From contig QPFY01000016.1 of the NCBI GenBank assembly GCA_003665825.1, forward strand, positions 372,001 through 436,000: a stretch of DNA of 64,000 bases, given 5' to 3'. The stretch is from Microbotryum silenes-acaulis. Lineage: Eukaryota > Basidiomycota > Microbotryomycetes > Microbotryales > Microbotryaceae. The notes beneath the pieces are model-generated. The model did no database searches, had not been told where the DNA came from, and saw nothing but the letters and a program-made list of their open reading frames with translations. Each line of letters opens with the position of its first letter. Position 1 is the stretch's first letter. This document shows, in pieces, positions 24,147 through 36,406 of this stretch. A program made the translations under genes and the position numbers.

Positions 24147-25408
24147 GGTAAGATATTCGGAGAGTGGTGTGGGAGGATGGTGTGGGAGGATGGTCCGTGA
24201 GAAAGGGAAGAAGTGTGTCAAAAACGGGTGGAGAGGGTCAAAGAGAAGAGAGAGAGGACAAGGAAGAGGGCCCGGCGCGCGGAGCTCGCTCTCGACCAAT
24301 TGCGACCAACACCAAATAACACCAAGTCCACGAGTGCCTTGATTATTTCCGATCCCACAGCCCTTGTCTGCCTAAATAACCTCACTCTGCCCGACTCGGT
24401 ACCCAAAAGTGATGATCTCAATCCTCGCTGGACAAAATGCTCGATGTAATGCAATTCAGCAGATTTTCCTCTCCCCCCGCAAATCGGACATAGCCCGTCA
24501 GCCGTTGCAAGCGGCGCAAACTCCAAATAAGGCTCCCCCGGGTCCCCCTCGAGTCGCGCCGCGGCGGGCGTGGAAAGGAGTCAATTTTCCGTTGAGGGTC
24601 TCAGTAGTCGCCCACGATGGAACGTCATTCAACAGAGCTGCAACCCATGCTCAAAGAACTCCAACACGTGTTTCTGAACGAACCGCCAGTGCAGAAGAAA
24701 CCCGGTCTCCACCAGGGCCTGCCAACACACGTTTTCCAAACCCCTTCGGAGATATCTGGTTGAACCTGTAGGCAGGCCATTGAGATTACCTCGCCCGCGG
24801 CAAGGCGCGTGGGGTGCGCCGTTTGCGAGAATTAGAATTCGGGGTTACCAACCCTCGATCGCCCGTGGAATGCGCGGACGTGACAACCGTCGATCTACTC
24901 AACACGATCTGGCGGCCCGCACAAGCGCCCGCTAGTAGCGGGCATGGCCACGGATTATCCGACTCAGGAGCCTCGTTCCTAGATGCAATCCTTTGCCGCT
25001 TGGTCGTAGCCCCATGACATGCATCCATTCTATGGAGTACACGACTTGCCAGATCTTAATGAGGCACTTGTAATAGCCCTACTTTGGAATGATGTCAATT
25101 CGGCCACCTGCTGCGGTCTTTCGCATGGAGAAAAGGGGAATGTCTCCAGTCGCTGAGCCATGTTTCAAATCGACGGCGCCGTCGGCGCTCTCCGACCGCG
25201 ATCTCAAGCGGTGAAATTTGAGAATAGGTGTCGTCGACGATCACGACAAACCCACGATTGATGATCTCCACGAGATCTGGCGAAGCCTGCCAAGCCCAAC
25301 TCCTGTCTCTTCGAGTTTGATGCGAGGATCACATTCAGACCCATTACAGGACGTGGTACGGATTCTCGAAGGGATATCACTCGGACAGAACGCTGCGCTG
25401 GCAAGGAA
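24147..25408. other. 1.26-kb gene-free region between PSA1 start and cystinosin end
   Basis: Both neighbours are on the minus strand, so this holds the PSA1 promoter. I found no ORF with family resemblance on either strand, no tRNA signature and no clear repeat. Confidence 0.45.
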
Positions 25409-26805
25409 TCAAGCTAACAGCCGACTCCTTTCCGTACTGCCACCACCGGCAGAATTGGGTATGGGATCTTCTCTGTCGGGGTCATCGATACCGTTTGAAT
25501 CACTCGAGCTCGCCTCCAAGAGAGATTGTGACGAATGTCGGTACCAGACGTAGTGCTGCAGGAGGAAGAGAATGTCGAATCCGATCGAGAGGAAACTCAA
25601 GCCCCTGGATCGAGACGAGAGCGATTGCTGTGAGCGAAGTGACGCTGGCCGAAGAGATACGAGTGAAACGCACAGTTTTCCAGGATTACCAGTGATGGCT
25701 CGCCAATCCGATTCGAGCCACGAGTCGAGCACGAGTTGGGTTCTGGTACGCACGGAAAATATTTGCAGGTGGTGTGTCAGCCAACACTGCGATATAATTG
25801 CGCCCACGTCCAGACAGCTTACAAAGACAAGAATCCCCCAGTAAAATCAAGTAGAATGTTCTCAATCGACCATCCGATCGTCGACTTGCGTTTGTAATTC
25901 AGATACGCCTGGAGATGCGAGTCAGTAGAAGGGGATTTTCGGTCGAGACGAAATGTGAGGGTCAGCGTTTCGGCACAACTCATAAGAGCAAGATTTGGGG
26001 GCCGTACCTGAGGAATATATTTGGCAGTACTGATATACAGTTTGATGTAGGAAAGGAAGTAAAGTAGGTCGAGCCAAGCGATCGAGGAGGTTGTCGTGGC
26101 AGCGAGGAGACCAACGACTAGGATCGAGCTTAGAGCGAGCCCGATGAAGGTTCGGTTGTAGGTCGAGATGGTTTGAGTGGTCGTTTTCTGGAGGAACAAG
26201 ATTGTATTTTGCAGCTCAGCTGCGGTGCAAAGGCATGCCTCAAGCTGGCCGTACTCTATAAATGATAGCCTGCAACAAAGTCGCCGAGGAAATGACGAGC
26301 GCGTGGACCGCGAAGGCGACATCATTCGGTCTGATCAACGGCTTGTGCCCATCATGGCGTCGCCGGTATTGATCCCGGACGGTCTTGGAGGAGAAGAGAA
26401 CGATGTTGTAGGTCGCGTACGAGGCGAAACCCAGTGGGTTTAAAGCGAGGAAGTCGACCGAAAGCCCTTGAATGCTGCGCCGCTTGAGGTTGAGGAGGAA
26501 TTGAGGGTAGAAGGATGCGGACCAGGCGAGGGTGTATACCCACCCTAACGTGCTGCGCGATACGACAAATGTGGGCTTCAGCTCAGGCGTGCAGGCGAAG
26601 TTGCAGCTTGGTGCGGTTACCGATGGCGGCACCGTGGGCCCCACCCCGGAAGGCGTGATTCAGGGGCACCCGCAGGTGCGATGCAGGTGCGATGCAGGAG
26701 CGATGCAGGAGCGAGAGCGTATGTGGGGGTATACGGACGGCACACATAACGCAAAACATTCAGGACTGACTGTGATAACGCCACGAAGAAGCCTATCCGA
26801 ACCAT
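25409..26805 (-). CDS. ERS1: Cystinosin-like PQ-loop transporter (lysosomal/vacuolar cystine exporter)
   Basis: Seven-helix PQ-loop protein of the cystinosin/Ers1 family, expected to export cystine with protons from the vacuole. Exons 26805-26771, 26552-26255, 26187-26008, 25908-25823, 25742-25674 and 25604-25409 give 287 aa. The first PQ-loop is TLGWVYTLAWSASFYPQ followed by NLKRRSIQGLSVDF; the second is YLSYIKLYISTAKYIPQ-type sequence followed by NYKRKSTIGWSIENILLDF. Late signatures are SLTQLVLDSW, ITGNPGKL and FDILFLLQHYVWY. The short first exon (MVRIGFFVALS) is joined by a phase-2 intron and supplies the first half of helix 1. Another open frame above exon 2 lacks a convincing start. A dileucine-like end (TERSRLLA) may help sorting. 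Confidence 0.92.
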
Positions 26806-27197
26806 CTTGTGATAGCACGTTGCAGAGGAGAGAAAGAGAGCGAGCGAGCTGCGTGTATGCGTTGCGCCGGTTCCATTCGATTAGAATTGCCCGGGGACGT
26901 TGATTAGTAATCCACAACTTTGGCGCTCCGCACGCGCGCGAACGAGCCGGGTTGCGAAGCTGGATTGCAGCTGGATAGAGCTGGACTGTCGACGAGAGCC
27001 GAGCGACTGAGCTGAGCGCTGAACCACCTCCGTCGAGCTCAGGTCTTGCAACTTCCTAGCGCAACTTGAACCAATAATCCCCATTCGCATCACCCACAAA
27101 ATTCGAGGTTCTTCCCTGCCAACGTACTCCCGCGCTGCACTTGCAAAGCGGCGCCGATTCCAGCTCAGCTCGCGGTCACGGTCGTCGGATCCAAGTC
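26806..27197. promoter_or_regulatory. Shared divergent promoter region, cystinosin / ENP2
   Basis: These 392 bases separate two divergently transcribed genes, so both promoters must lie here or overlap it. No individual factor site can be named from sequence alone. Confidence 0.5.
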
Positions 27198-29867
27198 ATG
27201 GTCGTCTCGCTCGCTTCGGCTGGCGGTGCCGCACGCGTGTACTGCATCAACGGCAGTGGCAACAACAGCAAGAACGCAGCCGCATGGTTGGAGGCCAAGA
27301 TCGGAAAGCAGAATGCTGGAAAACGGAGGAAGCAAGGCGGTCAAGGTGGGACCGGTGGCGAAGGCGAAATCCGATTGATCCAGGTGAGCAGGCAGTGGTC
27401 AACTGTGTAGTCCATCCGACGTGTAATGACTCACACACCCACAATTTATACTGCAGGACTTTGAATTCCCCGAGGCGTCCAACAAGATCAAGACGACGAG
27501 CGACGGCCAATACGTCGTCGCGACGGGCACCTACAAACCCCGGATGAAGGTCTTTGACCTGCAGGAACTGTCGCTCAAGACCGAGCGAGTCACCGACAGC
27601 GAGAATGTCGACTTTTGCGTGGGTTCTACACCGGATGTTCTCTCAATCATGCCTCGTCCGAAGCTAATGACTGTCTCTCGGACCCGCAGATCCTTTCCTC
27701 GGACTGGACCAAAACCCTTCACCTCCAAGCCGACCGATCCTTGGACTTACACACCCAAGCCTCGTCCCACTACCGCGTACGCATGCCCAAACACGGTCGA
27801 GCTGTCGCCTATCATTTCCCCTCTTGCGACGCCTTGGTTGGCGGACAAGGGAACCAGGTCTGGCGTTTGAACCTCGAAGTTGGACGCTTCATGAAGCCGT
27901 ACGGTTTGGAAGGGTGTACTTCCGAGCTCGACGGTGGCGAAGGGGGGGTGTCGGGAGACGGGTTGGACACCGTTCTCGGCGTTAATGCGATCGACATCAA
28001 CCCTGCGCACCAGTTGCTCTCGTTCGGAACCGAGACCGAGTTGGGGCGAGGCACGGTTGAGATGTGGGATCCTCGATCGAGGGCACGTGCGGGGATCCTG
28101 CGCTTGCCGTATGCCAAATTGATGGCCGCCTCGGGATCGAGCGCCGCACTGTTACAACCTGCGTTACCTGGGGTCGACGATCCGAGCACGGGTGGGAGAC
28201 GAGGTGTCGCTGTTACGGCCTTGTCGAGCAAATCTGATGGACTCAACCTCGCCGTTGGGACGTCGACGGGTCACATCTTGTTGTACGATCTTCGAGCGCA
28301 ACGAGAATACACGATGAAAGATCAAGGCTACGGATTGCCGATCAAGAAGGCACAGTGGGTCGACGAGGGTGTTGGACGAGGCAACGCCGAAGGAGGCTAC
28401 GTCGCTTCGGTCGATGAAAAAGTCGTCAAGATCTGGGGTCGCGAAACGGGAACGAACATGATCTCGATCAATCCCCCTGTGCCCATCAACGACATGCACG
28501 TCTACCCTTCCAGTGGTCTCGTCTTCCTCGCGAACGAAACCAGTCCCATGACGGGCTACTACATCCCTCAATTGGGTCCCGCACCCAAGTGGTGCCGCTT
28601 CTTGGACAACATGACCGAGGAGATGGAGCAGGACCAAGAGGCGCTCCTCTACGACGACTACAAGTTCGTCGATCGACAAGAACTCGACGCGCTCAACCTC
28701 TCCCATCTCATCGGTTCGAACCAACTCAAACCTTATATGCACGGTTACTTCCTCGACTTGCGTCTCTACACCAAAGCCAAAGCGATCGCGAACCCGTTCG
28801 CTTACGCCGAGCATCGCGATCGACTCATTCGGGAACGACTCGAGCAAGAACAAGAATCGCGTATTCGTGGGGCCAAGAAGGTCTCGGGTGCCAACGGTGG
28901 TGCTGGTGCCTTGCCCTCTAGCGTCAAGGTCAACAAGGCTTTGGCCAAGAAGGCGCAAGAGGCGGAGAGGAAACGCGAGCCCATCGCGGAGGGTGAGGAC
29001 ATCGAGATGGAGGATGGTGAGAGGAAGAAGAAGAAGAAGAAGAAGAAGGCTCAGGCTGAGACGCCGAGTCTGCTCAAGGACGATCGATTCGGCGATCTCT
29101 TTGTCAACCCAGACTTTGAGATTGACGAGCAATCGCGCGAGTTCGCTTTGCTTAACCCTTCGACCAAGCCTACGGTGCGAAGACAGGAGGATGACGAAGA
29201 CGAGGACAGCGATGATGACGATGAGGAGGAGGATGACGATGAGGACAAGAGTGAGGATGGCGATTCCGACAGCAGTGATGAAGGTAATCTTGGATTCGAC
29301 GCCCCGCGCAGAGGAGCTAAAGCTCTCCCCACCTCGCGGGTCTCGACCAAGGACATTCAACCCGTACGTAGAGGGATGCCCGAGACGCAATCGAAACCCT
29401 CCCTCGTCGTGGCCGATGAGTCCGACGACGAGGCACCCTCCGGATCGACTCGATCGGGTCCCCAAACCTTGTCGTCCCATCAGGCCAAGCAATCCCGGAC
29501 GTTCGGTCAGCGCGCACGGGAAGAACTCTCCTCCAAGGCCACTGGTAAAGGACGCGAGGTCGCAACGACTCGCGACGACTCGTTCGAGGTCATTCGTTCC
29601 GCCCCGGGTGGCGGTATGGAGATGTCCTTCATCCCTCATGCCAAGACCAAGGAGGAGCAACTGATCGAGAAGAAGGAGAAGAAGCACAAGATCGAGAAGG
29701 AGCGCAAGGCTAAGGCTTCGTTCGGTGTGGGGATGGAGACAAGTTCGGGGCCCGAGAGGATCCAGGAGGAATTGGAGGGCGAGCAGGAGAGTGGAAGAAC
29801 ACGGATGCGAAAACCGATGCGGTCGGCGAGCAAGGGAAAGATTCGGTCCGTGGAAGGCAGGTCATGA
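27198..29867 (+). CDS. ENP2: Nucleolar WD-repeat protein ENP2/NOL10, 18S rRNA biogenesis
   Basis: SSU-processome component needed for early 18S rRNA maturation in the nucleolus. Exons 27198-27383, 27457-27618 and 27690-29867 give 841 aa. The N-terminal beta-propeller is very well conserved: RLIQDFEFPEASNKIK, DGQYVVATGTYKPRMKVFD, ERVTDSENVDF, ILSSDWTKTLHLQADRS, FGTETELGRGTVEMWDPRS, KDQGYGLPIKKAQWVD, YYIPQLGPAPKWCRFLDNM. The NUC153-like segment DDRFGDLFVNPDFEIDEQSR follows, then acidic runs and Lys-rich stretches typical of nucleolar proteins. The propeller is followed by LSHLIGSNQLKPYMHGYF, a further family block. The start is the ATG at 27198, the first in the exon. It is longer than yeast Enp2 (707 aa) because of the disordered tail. 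Confidence 0.95.
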
Positions 29868-29999
29868 GTCGGCGGGTAGAGCCTTCGTTGTGTCATCTTC
29901 TTTGTTCTTTTGCATTTCTCAGTTCCATTGTCCCCGTCTCCTGCATTGGTCCGATATTATGAACAGAGACACAGCAGCTACATTAGACTTCCAGAGAGC

Positions 30000-32024
30000 T
30001 CAGGCTTGCTTGGCCTTGTCCTCCATCGCCTTGGCTGCCTGAGCACACAGCGCAGCGCCAACACCACTGCCATCCTTGGCGAGATCGATCACCACGCGCC
30101 TCTCTACGTCCTCGCCGAGCAACTCCTTCAGTGCTTGCCTCACACGTTGCTCGAACCTCGGGTAGAACTCGACCAGCGACCCATCCAGCCCGAACCTCGC
30201 CTTCTCCGAATTGCTCGACTGATCGTACCCCGTCTGCTTGACGACAGCGGCGATCGCACAAGCCGATAACCTCGCTCCCCTCGTCCCGACAATTTCCGAG
30301 ACTCGAGCTACTGCGATGCAGTCGGCGTCGCTGACGAGCGAATTCTCCATCCCGAGGTCTTTGGTCAGACATTGACGGATCGTGCCGAGCGTGTCCTTGG
30401 CTGCGTCGCCGCCGAGTGACGGTGCTTCCAGTGCCGACATGATGGCGGTGTCGAGACCGTAATGGGCGTTGAGGTTCTTGGAAGAGTAGCCGTTGAAGAT
30501 GACCTGCGAGTCCACGAGATGTAGAACGACGTTGCGGGTGACCTCGCCGAGGTCTGTGGAGTGAATGAAACAAGCCTATGGTGAGCGACGAAATCACACC
30601 CACCAAAAATCACTTCTATCGCGCTGCTTACACATCCCCGAAATCATCTGGAGCAAAAGAAGAACTTCACTGTCAGCTGCCGTAAGCATCTGTCGTAGTA
30701 GCGAGCCTGCATTTACCTTCTCAAAGGCTTGTTTCCGCGGGTTGATCGAGATGCGGTCCACTCGGCTATCAAAGACCGTAAATGGCATGACGATACGCTA
30801 TTGCAATGAGGGGATGGAAACGATTAGTCGACTAGTCGCGTTTCTCGACTCGCCATAATCCAGCGCACCTCGTTGTCAAAAGCTCCCCCTACAGAAAAGA
30901 GAGAGACGAGATGGAGTAAAATTTAGCTGCCATCGCTCCGAGCTGGTCAATCTTCACCAGCTTTAGTCTGCTCACATTCGGTGTTGACGACCATCTTGTG
31001 CAGGCCCGCCTTTTTCGCGTCGTCGATGTCCTTTTTACTGTGCTTCATCTTTGTGATCTTCTCCATCTCCTCGACGTAGGCGCCGTTGGTACCCGTACCA
31101 AAGATGGCCCCACAGAGACAATCACCCCTCTCGTAAGCTGCGGCCATGAGTGTGCCGCAGGTGTCGTTGACGAGCGCGGATACCCTAACGTGAATATGCT
31201 TGCGATCGAGAGCATCTTGCAGCAGTTGGGCGACGTCCTTGCCGACGGCGTTCTTGCATTCGAATCCCTGTCCAAAACCGGGTAGGTGATCGCTTCAGCT
31301 CCCGGCTTCAACTTTATACTTGCAGCGCGAACAGAATGCTGCCTACCTTGGTCCAGTTGATGAGTGTCCCCTTGGCGAGAGCTGTCTGAGCAACGGGGAA
31401 ACTAAAGGTGAACCCCAAGTAGAGCTTCTCGTCCTGGGCTCCACTCGTGCCAATCTCGGTCAAGAATTGATCGACACTGGTCGCGATGTAATCGAACAAA
31501 TGCGTGACCTCGCCCGTCTTGAGCGCGTCCGAGACCTTGTACTTTTGTTGGCGCATCGTCCATTTGGAATCACCGCGGAGGTTGACCTCGCATACGCGCA
31601 GGTTGGTGCCGCCGAGGTCGAGCGCGAGGAAAGTACCCTGCTCTTTGCCCGAGGGGATTGACTGGATATAGGACGGGATCATGGGCCTGTGGTACATCGC
31701 GCGTGATTGTCAGCTCTCTCTACCCCTAAGCGTGTTCCGGAAGAGCTGCTCGGAATTAGCGAGAAGCCAGCCCCTCCAAAAAGGAGAGGCCCTCTCGCGC
31801 CCATGTCCGGCGCAGACTGGGACCCACATGAACGTATCCTTGTTCTCGGCGGTCGCGAACTGGGTCAGCCCCTGTTCGAACTCCCACAACATCTGCTTGA
31901 CGATCTCCTGGAGTTTGTCGCTCGGGAGGTCGAACTGTTGCTCGACTTCTGCGAGGGCGTGTTGGTGCTTTTCGGGTAGATTTCCGGCATCTTGCGGGAG
32001 GGGGAGTAGGTACGACGGCGACAT
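30000..32024 (-). CDS. HXK: Hexokinase
   Basis: Phosphorylates glucose and other hexoses with ATP at the entry to glycolysis. Seven exons: 32024-31828, 31686-31347, 31267-30976, 30888-30869, 30797-30717, 30647-30632, 30553-30000, giving 499 aa. Signatures in order: GTFLALDLGGTNLRVCEV (phosphate loop), LGFTFSFPVAQTALAKGTL and INWTKGFECKNAVG (sugar-binding block), VSALVNDTCGTLMAAAY, AIFGTGTNGAYVEEM, GAFDNE, FEKMISGMYLGEVTRNV, and a C-terminal ATP-site FGLDGSLVEFYPRFEQR. Exons 4 and 6 are only 20 and 16 nt, yet they carry the GAFDNE and MISGM residues. It ends 132 bp from ENP2, convergently. Hexokinase versus glucokinase, and any nuclear signalling role, cannot be decided. Confidence 0.94.
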
Positions 32025-33002
32025 GGTGGGGAGAGAGGGAGGGAGGGGATCTGCGGATAGGAATCGAGATTAGGTTCAGAGCATGGTCCCAGGTTGTGTC
32101 CGAGTGGGTCGGAGGGTAGTCTGCGCCAAGTCTCGGACGGATGTGCTCTACGGTGCTCTACGGTGGGTCACGCTCACCCGCTCGCTTCAACTGGTGCTGC
32201 CCGACCCCAGCTGCAACCCGTACGCGGGCTCAGATTGCGAGGCGGAGATAGCCCGAGCAGCAGCGACGACACGCACCTGAGTTGACGCAGCCCTTGTGGC
32301 ACAGAAAGCGAGTGTGTGTGATGTGGTGAGTAGGTTGGCAGCGCCGAGGCGTGGGAGCGGGAGTCGCAAAGGCTTGAGTAGATCGACAACCGCGTCGGAT
32401 CTCGATGACGCTGTCCAGCGGTGGTGGTCTTTGACCGAGTCGCGCGGCGCCGGCGAGGGGGCGGCGACGACCGACGACGGCGATGACGGCGAGTCGGAGA
32501 CGAAGTTTTCGACCGAGAGAAACAAAGCAAAGGCGGGCACTGGAACAAACCAAATCAAGCAAGAGCAACCACCTGGTAACAGCGCAAAAGTACCAAGTTC
32601 AACGAGCCCAAACGGATGAATCGGAGAGAGAAAAAGCGACGACGAACTGAAGTTCGCTTTGGCACGCCTGCCGCCAAGAGCGGCGGCCCCAGTGTTCGAC
32701 TCCTAAAAGTGCGCCGATGCGGAGAGAGGAGAGGGTGGTATTGCCTCCTGAATTACGCCTTGGTGCATCTTGAACAGCATCACACTTGTTCTCACGGCTA
32801 CGTGCGGCGATTTTGCCTCCGTCTCCGTGCCATTCTGCTGCTGTGGAACCGAGCACTTCGCTCGAGAGTTTTTTCCCGACAAAGCTCTGGGCAGCCTCCC
32901 GTCCTTTCTTGCAAAGGTGAGAAAAACTTTCGTTTCCATAAGTACAACAACAGTTTGTCTGAGAAAACTAAATTCCTATCGCCTATCATCCCTATCGCTC
33001 GT
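32025..33002. other. Intergenic, hexokinase promoter and MFS 3' side
   Basis: On the minus strand the 32.17-32.60 kb stretch is pyrimidine-rich and may be the hexokinase promoter or 5' leader. Overlapping open frames in all phases there (32174-32568) are explained by the biased composition, not by a gene. Nothing else is recognised. Confidence 0.45.
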
Positions 33003-35766
33003 TTAAGGCTGGAACTTGTAGCGCTCCCTAAGCCTCTGACCGTACATGAACAGAACGAAAGGAGCGGGTACGGCGGGCTGTAAGGGATCAATCCGATCAG
33101 TCGCTGTGGTAGAACAAAAATAATGGCGCTTATCAGACACTTACGAGTGACACCAAAGCCAGCAACGTCCCACCCCATCCGTAACCGAGGTTGATGAAGA
33201 GCGAATCGCTGAAGACGGGCAGGATCGCACCACTGATGGATCGCACGATCGTCGCTCCTGCCATAGCGGCAGCGCTATAAGGTGACTGTGATGCGGAGCA
33301 TCGAGACGACACATCAGTCATTGGTGACCTTCAAAGCAACGCAGGTGAATGACGCTGTACTCACGAAAGCATCGACGATCCAATTTTGGATCGAGCTGCG
33401 GTTGACCGTAAAAATCCGGCGGCATCAGCATATAACACCCTCCCTCGAGGTAGAGATCGAAAAGACTTACTTGAAGCACAACATCAATCCATAAGCGAGG
33501 ATGAAACTACCAGTAATGGGCCCCATCCAATGCGTTTGGGCTTGAGCGGTCCATCCCCAAATCAGCAGTCCGATCGGGAAGATGATCATGCCAACCTTTG
33601 ATCAAAGAATTTTACAACGTCAGCTCTGAAGGCAAATGTATCTATCGTCACTCACCTGCGTAATACAAAGCCTATACTCGGGCTGTCCCTCATTCTTGTA
33701 CCGTCTCGAACAATATCCGTAAATCCGATCTTGCAAACTTGCTGCCGTGAAGGCCGATGAGAAGAACCCACATCCCAGCCCGAGATAACTCAACCCAGTG
33801 ATCGTCGGCTTCCAATTGTACGTGAACAAAGCGTCGGGTGGGTTATGGCGGGAGTAAAGCAGAGGTAGAGAAACGAGGAAGACGTAAATGATGGAGTAGA
33901 CGTAAGCGTAGTAGACGACGAAGAGGCCGCAGGCTGGGTTGGCGAGCATCCGTGGGGGCCGAGTGAAGGTTCGGATCATGATGGCTTTGGCTTCGGGTTT
34001 GGGTCGGAATAATTGTCTTAGACGAGAGGGTCGGGAGATGGCGACACCATCTTCTTCTTCGAGGGTTTTGCGAAGCACGCTAGCGGGGGCAAGAACCGGC
34101 GAAAGAGGGACGGACTGGATTAGATGCGCGCGATGGAGTATGGATGCAATCCAGGACAAAGTTGAACTTACGGCGCATAGGTCTCGTCCATCAAGAAGAT
34201 GATGGCGAGTGTGTTGAGTCCGACGAGAATGGCGAGCAATCGGAAGCACCACCTCCACTGGCCCGGCGATCAAATGTGTGTAAGCTTCGGCGTTCATCCT
34301 ACGAGCTCCGGGAACATTGGACTTGCATCGACGAGAGCCAAGTAACTGCCCATCACACCTCCCAAAGTCGGACCGGCCATGGGTCCGAGAGCGTAGCTGT
34401 TGAGAAGGTCAAAATCTTCGGCCATCAATATTACCGAAACGACGCTAGACAACAGGATGCAGTACTTGTCAAGGATAGCTGGTTTCACCGTCCTCATCCG
34501 ATTACAACATCTAAGTTGGTTCTTGGGATTGAGCCCAACGTGCCTTCATTTGGCCCGTTGGTATCTCAATCTCCCAGCTCTAATTGTCTCCTTAGTTCCT
34601 CTATTATTGCAGCACTTTACTAGTTAGCCTTCCGCGAGTCTGTCCCTTAGTCTCTGGCCACTCTGTTCTCGTCCCTGTTCATTGGACTGAGTCGTGGTCA
34701 TCATCAGGTCAGCTCCTTTGGAATCCTACTCTACTCTGTTCTCGTCCCTGTTCATTGGACTGAGTCGTGGTCATCATCAGGTCAGCTCCTTTGGAATCCT
34801 ACTCTACTCTGTTCTCGTCCCTGTTCATTGGACTGAGTCGTGGTCATCATCAGATTCCACTAGAGAACAAACCGTGAAAGTACTGACTAGGACAGCGGCT
34901 TCCCCCTTTCTTTAGGCGCAAACAGATCCGACAGTGTCGCCACACCCAACGAAGGACCGGACGATCCAAAGATGCCAGTCAGGAGCCTTATCACGAGGAT
35001 TGACGAAAAGCTTGGTGCGAAACAAAGGACAAGGTTGAGGATCGTGAACAAGATCATGGACGAGCTGTACGCGATTTGCCGACCGTATAATTCGAAAATA
35101 GGCGCAAAGAGGAAAGGACCGCATCCCAGTCCGGCGACGTATATGGATGTGGTCAGGGTGACGACCTCGCGGGACCTGCCGAATTGCTCGCGGAGAATCG
35201 AGGAGGAGGCGACGAGGATCGAGGAGGCGAGGGTGGCGAGGAATCCGGTGAGGGAGATGATGACGGTGTTTTTGATCCTTCTGGATTGGGTCCAGTTGCG
35301 AGGATTTTCGGTTCTGCGATGTTATGGAGGTTCCGTTATGGGGATTTCAACGACGGAGAAAACGGAGACGGACCAAATCGGACGTCCGGCCCGGGGGTTG
35401 GAATTCGGAGAAAGGTCACGCGTCAGCGCGTCAGCTGCGCTCACGCGACCCATGGTCACGTAGAGACATGACCATACACAAGACGTGTATTCTCCACACA
35501 TACCTCCGCTCCCACTCTTGATCAGTGATCGTGAGTCGTGGTGGTTCGTGTCGTGAAGCATGCGATATCCAACCCGTCAATGACGTGAAGCGCGGAGCCG
35601 GGGCAGCAGCCGTTCCTGAAGCGGCTCTGCTGCTGCCGACTGCGGCCATCGCGGAGGGCGTGACTTGTGCTTGTGGGGGGGCATCTTTGAGAGGTGCTGG
35701 AGAAAGTGTGAACGAGCGTGAGGACAAAGCCTTTTCTGCGTCACCGAAAGCCTCGTATTCCTTCAT
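33003..35766 (-). CDS. Major facilitator transporter, DHA1 drug:H+ antiporter type
   Basis: Twelve-helix plasma-membrane exporter of the kind that moves drugs, polyamines or toxic compounds; the substrate is not predictable. Nine exons: 35766-35504, 35313-34888, 34396-34327, 34257-34172, 34079-33656, 33595-33471, 33395-33365, 33285-33145, 33077-33003, giving 546 aa. A Pro/Ala-rich tail leads to ENPRNWTQSRRIKN, TTSIYVAGLGCGPFLFAPIF, FELYGRQIAYSSSMILF, IRLLTGIFGSSGPS and DLFAPKERG, then YALGPMAGPTLGGVMG, WRWCFRLLAIL and DETYAPVLRKTLEEEDG. The second half has helices 7-12 with NSIQNWIVDAF and the end FMYGQRLRERYKFQP. The ATG at 35766 is used; the frame above it begins with GTG. Intron 3 (34326-34258) best fits a GC donor. 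Intron 2 carries tandem repeats. Confidence 0.92.
34662..34852 (+). repeat. 73-bp tandem repeat, about 2.6 copies, inside an intron
   Basis: Two complete, essentially identical 73-base units start at 34707 and 34780, each beginning GGTCAGCTCC and ending GGTCATCATCA. A partial unit (last ~45 bases) precedes them from about 34662. All of it lies in intron 2 (34887-34397) of the MFS gene. Confidence 0.92.
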
Positions 35767-36406
35767 GTCTTGTCGAAGGTCAACCACTAGACCCGGTCGG
35801 TACCCGGTCGTAGAAGAGCATAAAGCGTGGTCCGTCGATTAATTTGTTTGATCCCGTCAACTGCCGGCCCGTTACGGCAGATTTCGGCCGCGCCAAAACT
35901 CGGGATGAGTAATTCGCCACTTTGGCGAGGTCTCCCGGTGTCCCCAAAATCATACCGTCGGTCGCTGGCCATGGCGTGGTGCTCGAGTCATCGAAGCCCG
36001 GTATTTAGTCTACTGCATCTTCAATATTCTGAACTTAGTTGATGGGGTAACCGCCCTCCCCTGCTTCAAGTAAGCACGCCGGCGACGCTTCACTCGACTC
36101 TTCAAGTTGCAGCCCCCACCCCCACTCGCGAGGTCTATTTCGTTGCGAGACCCCCCGTGAGCCCGTGTCGAGCCGAGGCGGAGTAGGAGCAGGGCGAGCA
36201 CCATGATCCACGAGAAGCGATCAACGGGACAGCACGCGGTATCAATCAGATGACCCATGAGACCCGGACGCACAGTGATGTAGGGTGCATGGGGTACTCA
36301 AAAAAAATCGAGCGTAATGCTTTGACTCGATACCGTGTGTACGGGTTGAAATCGGACATACTCGTGATCATGATGGTATTACAACAATAATACTTCCTCC
36401 TACTCA
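35767..36406. other. Intergenic between MFS start and SSU1 stop
   Basis: Both neighbours are on the minus strand, so the MFS promoter lies here. Much of the segment is occupied by copy B of the dispersed repeat (about 35900-36240). No gene is recognised. Confidence 0.5.
35900..36240 (-). repeat. Dispersed repeat, copy B
   Basis: Inverted relative to copy A at 9050-9385, about 27 kb away. Similarity runs through the whole block with scattered substitutions and several small insertions or deletions, so it is old. It sits in the likely promoter region of the MFS gene. The borders are approximate and no terminal inverted repeats or target duplications could be recognised. Confidence 0.8.

Noticed and set aside
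24409..24771. Plus-strand ORF upstream of PSA1
   Set aside because: No family resemblance and no start context; it lies within the PSA1 promoter region.
28164..29687. 507-codon open frame on the minus strand opposite ENP2
   Set aside because: It is the antisense shadow of the ENP2 exon, whose plus-strand protein is clearly conserved.
32174..32568. Overlapping minus-strand open frames upstream of hexokinase
   Set aside because: All three frames are open because of strong pyrimidine bias; no conserved sequence, so treated as promoter or leader.
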